From an uncultured Oscillospiraceae bacterium (GTDB taxonomy: Bacteria; Bacillota; Clostridia; Oscillospirales; Oscillospiraceae): 6,921 nucleotides of DNA. The DNA lies in contig CAJOCV010000093.1 of the NCBI GenBank assembly GCA_905233785.1, forward strand, positions 1 through 6,921, given 5' to 3'. This document shows positions 6,123-6,921 of the stretch, in pieces. Position numbers and translations under genes: made by a program. How positions within the stretch are numbered: the first letter of the stretch is position 1; each line of letters begins with the position of its first letter. The notes below the pieces were generated by a model. It was given only the letters and a program-made list of their open reading frames with translations, did not search any database and had not been told where the DNA came from.

Positions 6123-6155
6123 GGGGCTGTGAAGAAAGCACTTCTTCACAGCCCC
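6123..6155 (+). terminator. 14-bp hairpin after the LRR gene, related to the one at 65-99
   Basis: GGGGCTGTGAAGAA (6123-6136) pairs perfectly with 6142-6155 around the loop AGCAC. It lies 27 bases after the LRR stop codon. The first eleven bases of the arm are identical to those of the hairpin at 65-99. The twelfth pair is G-C here and A-T there, a compensatory change that keeps the stem. No T-run follows (TCAGACTG), so classical intrinsic termination is not certain; it could be a transcript-end stabiliser or a dispersed palindrome. Confidence 0.6.
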
Positions 6156-6262
6156 TCAGACTGTAGACAAACCTATGCGGCAAGGTTTCGATCTGCATGG
6201 GGTGATTGTGAAGAGGGGATTCATTTAGTTAAGGATACAAATAACCGAAACTCACGCTTACG

Positions 6263-6290
6263 ATACTTCCAAATATGATTTTGGAGGTAT
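6263..6290 (+). promoter_or_regulatory. Hairpin sequestering the tnpV ribosome binding site
   Basis: ATACTTCCAAA (6263-6273) can pair along all eleven bases with TTTGGAGGTAT (6280-6290), with one T-G wobble at 6267/6286 and the six-base loop TATGAT. The 3' arm contains the whole Shine-Dalgarno sequence GGAGG (6283-6287), eight bases before the ATG at 6296. The fold would hide the ribosome binding site in any transcript that includes the 5' arm, a device known for limiting transposition-gene translation (for example IS200). No convincing promoter is seen in the 140 bases upstream (6156-6295). Confidence 0.6.
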
Positions 6291-6295
6291 ACCCC

Positions 6296-6625
6296 ATGAA
6301 AACGCAGAAATCCTTTTATGGGCAGAACGGTGGAACTTACACGCCGGTTGGCGAGGTGCTCATTCCTAACCTTACCATCGCGGAAGCCGAACCGCTGTCC
6401 ATTGGCAAGTATGGCCGGATGCGGAAGCGCTATCTGAGGGAGCATCGACCGGTTCTGTACAATAACTTGCTCATGACCGGCAAGCTGGATCAGCATCTGG
6501 CTGAGATCGACAAGACTTGTGAGGAGCGGATAGAGTTGCTTACCCGGCAGATGGTAAAGAGAGAGTGTGTGACTGAAACGCTCAAGGCCGCCGATCAGAT
6601 GGTATGGGTGCGTCGCATTCCTTGA
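6296..6625 (+). pseudogene. tnpV: tnpV, transposon-encoded TnpV family protein, C-terminally truncated
   Basis: The 109-residue frame matches the TnpV family found in Tn4451-like and other clostridial mobile elements. Recognisable segments are FYGQNGGTYTPVGEVLIPNL (7-26), a central block IGKYGRMRKRYLREHRPVLY (36-55), NNLLMTGKLDQHLAEID (56-72) and the tail TETLKAADQMVWVRR. Family members usually continue with a segment such as MNNIRxxAxEIV of about twenty residues. Here the frame ends WVRRIP-stop, and the DNA beyond about 6616 belongs to an oppositely oriented recombinase remnant, so the 3' end has been replaced by a rearrangement. The function of TnpV is poorly known; it is not needed for Tn4451 excision, which TnpX performs. 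I chose the ATG at 6296 because GGAGG lies eight bases upstream; an earlier in-frame ATG (6275) falls in the loop of the upstream hairpin. Whether the shortened protein still folds is unknown. Confidence 0.82.
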
Positions 6626-6921
6626 TTAAGGCGATCCACTTCTCGGCATTCTCGACGGTCTCTTTTTCTGCCGCGAGAGCAGCCTTCAAGGCTTGGATCT
6701 TCTGCTCTACCGTCTCTTGCTCAGACTGGTACTTTTTCGTGAGCATTATGGGCAAATTTCCCATATCGCTTATAATTGAGGTAGCCAGGCGTCGGAACTT
6801 TTTCTCTCCTGAGCGCCCGAGCAATTTTTGCTGCCCCCGCACCGCTGATGGCCATATCAAATATCTTCTCGACGATCCAGCGCGTTTCCTCATCGGGCAC
6901 AAGAGCATTGGAGCCGTCCTC
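6612..6921 (-). pseudogene. Large serine recombinase remnant, internally deleted and frameshifted
   Basis: Two pieces of one recombinase lie in different minus-strand frames. The first enters from the window edge at 6921 and is open to a stop at 6721-6723. It reads VPDEETRWIVEKIFDMA, then GAAKIARALRREKVPTPGYL and NYKRYGKFAH, the typical Recombinase domain (Pfam PF07508-like) downstream of the catalytic domain. Near 6745-6755 homology passes to another frame with LTKKYQSEQETVEQKIQALK and ENAEKWIALIKE, the coiled-coil part typical of the C-terminal region of these enzymes. The zinc-ribbon section and neighbouring sequence, usually on the order of a hundred residues, are missing between them. 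The second piece is cut off at about 6612-6620, where it meets the tnpV 3' end and loses the last part of the family. The N-terminal catalytic domain, if present, lies outside the window. The product would be inactive; the element is a relic. Confidence 0.82.

Noticed and set aside
6582..6908. Minus-strand 108-codon frame taken as an intact protein
   Set aside because: Only its second half (from about 6746 down) is recombinase-like; the first half is an off-frame reading of the Recombinase domain, which is in the frame open from 6921, and the end reads antisense through tnpV.
1..6921. CRISPR array, toxin-antitoxin or defence island
   Set aside because: No spaced direct repeats of CRISPR length, and no nuclease, toxin or antitoxin motif in any credible gene; the leftover mobile genes are degraded transposition functions only.

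Overview
The window looks like chromosomal DNA from a GC-rich member of the Clostridia, most likely a gut Oscillospirales-type bacterium. The taxonomic reading is inference. It rests on strong AGGAG-type ribosome binding sites, sigma-A promoters with 17-bp spacers, tightly packed short operons, a PurN protein with clostridial-style C-terminal sequence, a leucine-rich-repeat protein of the kind common in these genomes, and remnants of a TnpV/large-serine-recombinase mobile element.

Layout, left to right. Positions 1-153 are non-coding and hold a short CTGAAAACT repeat and a perfect 16-bp hairpin. A leftward gene (154-786) encodes a PurN-family formyltransferase paralog in which all three catalytic positions appear substituted. 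It diverges from a rightward three-gene operon (916-3402): a histidine-phosphatase/GNAT-acetyltransferase fusion, a calcineurin-like metallophosphoesterase with an SH3-like C-terminal extension, and a DUF1294 membrane protein. The three reading frames overlap by 8 and 4 bases, which suggests translational coupling. The divergent promoters occupy the same DNA, with overlapping -10 boxes around 840-847.

A second promoter at 3415-3443 drives a two-gene operon through a 92-base leader with small competing hairpins. The genes are a six-helix membrane protein with an acidic Ala/Pro/Glu-rich tail (3543-4247) and a membrane-anchored TPR plus LRR protein (4266-6095). The LRR region is built from three super-repeats that start and end with the same motifs. 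A second hairpin (6123-6155) follows. It shares its outer arms with the one at 65-99 and carries a compensatory base-pair change.

From about 6156 the composition becomes visibly less GC-rich and the content is mobile-element debris. There is a C-terminally truncated tnpV (6296-6625), whose ribosome binding site is buried in an 11-bp hairpin. Tail to tail with it is a large serine recombinase remnant on the minus strand that has lost an internal section, shifted frame and lost its 3' end. No RNA gene, CRISPR array or intact defence system is visible. The most unusual items are the catalytically altered PurN paralog, the face-to-face promoters, the triplicated LRR architecture and the sequestered tnpV ribosome binding site.
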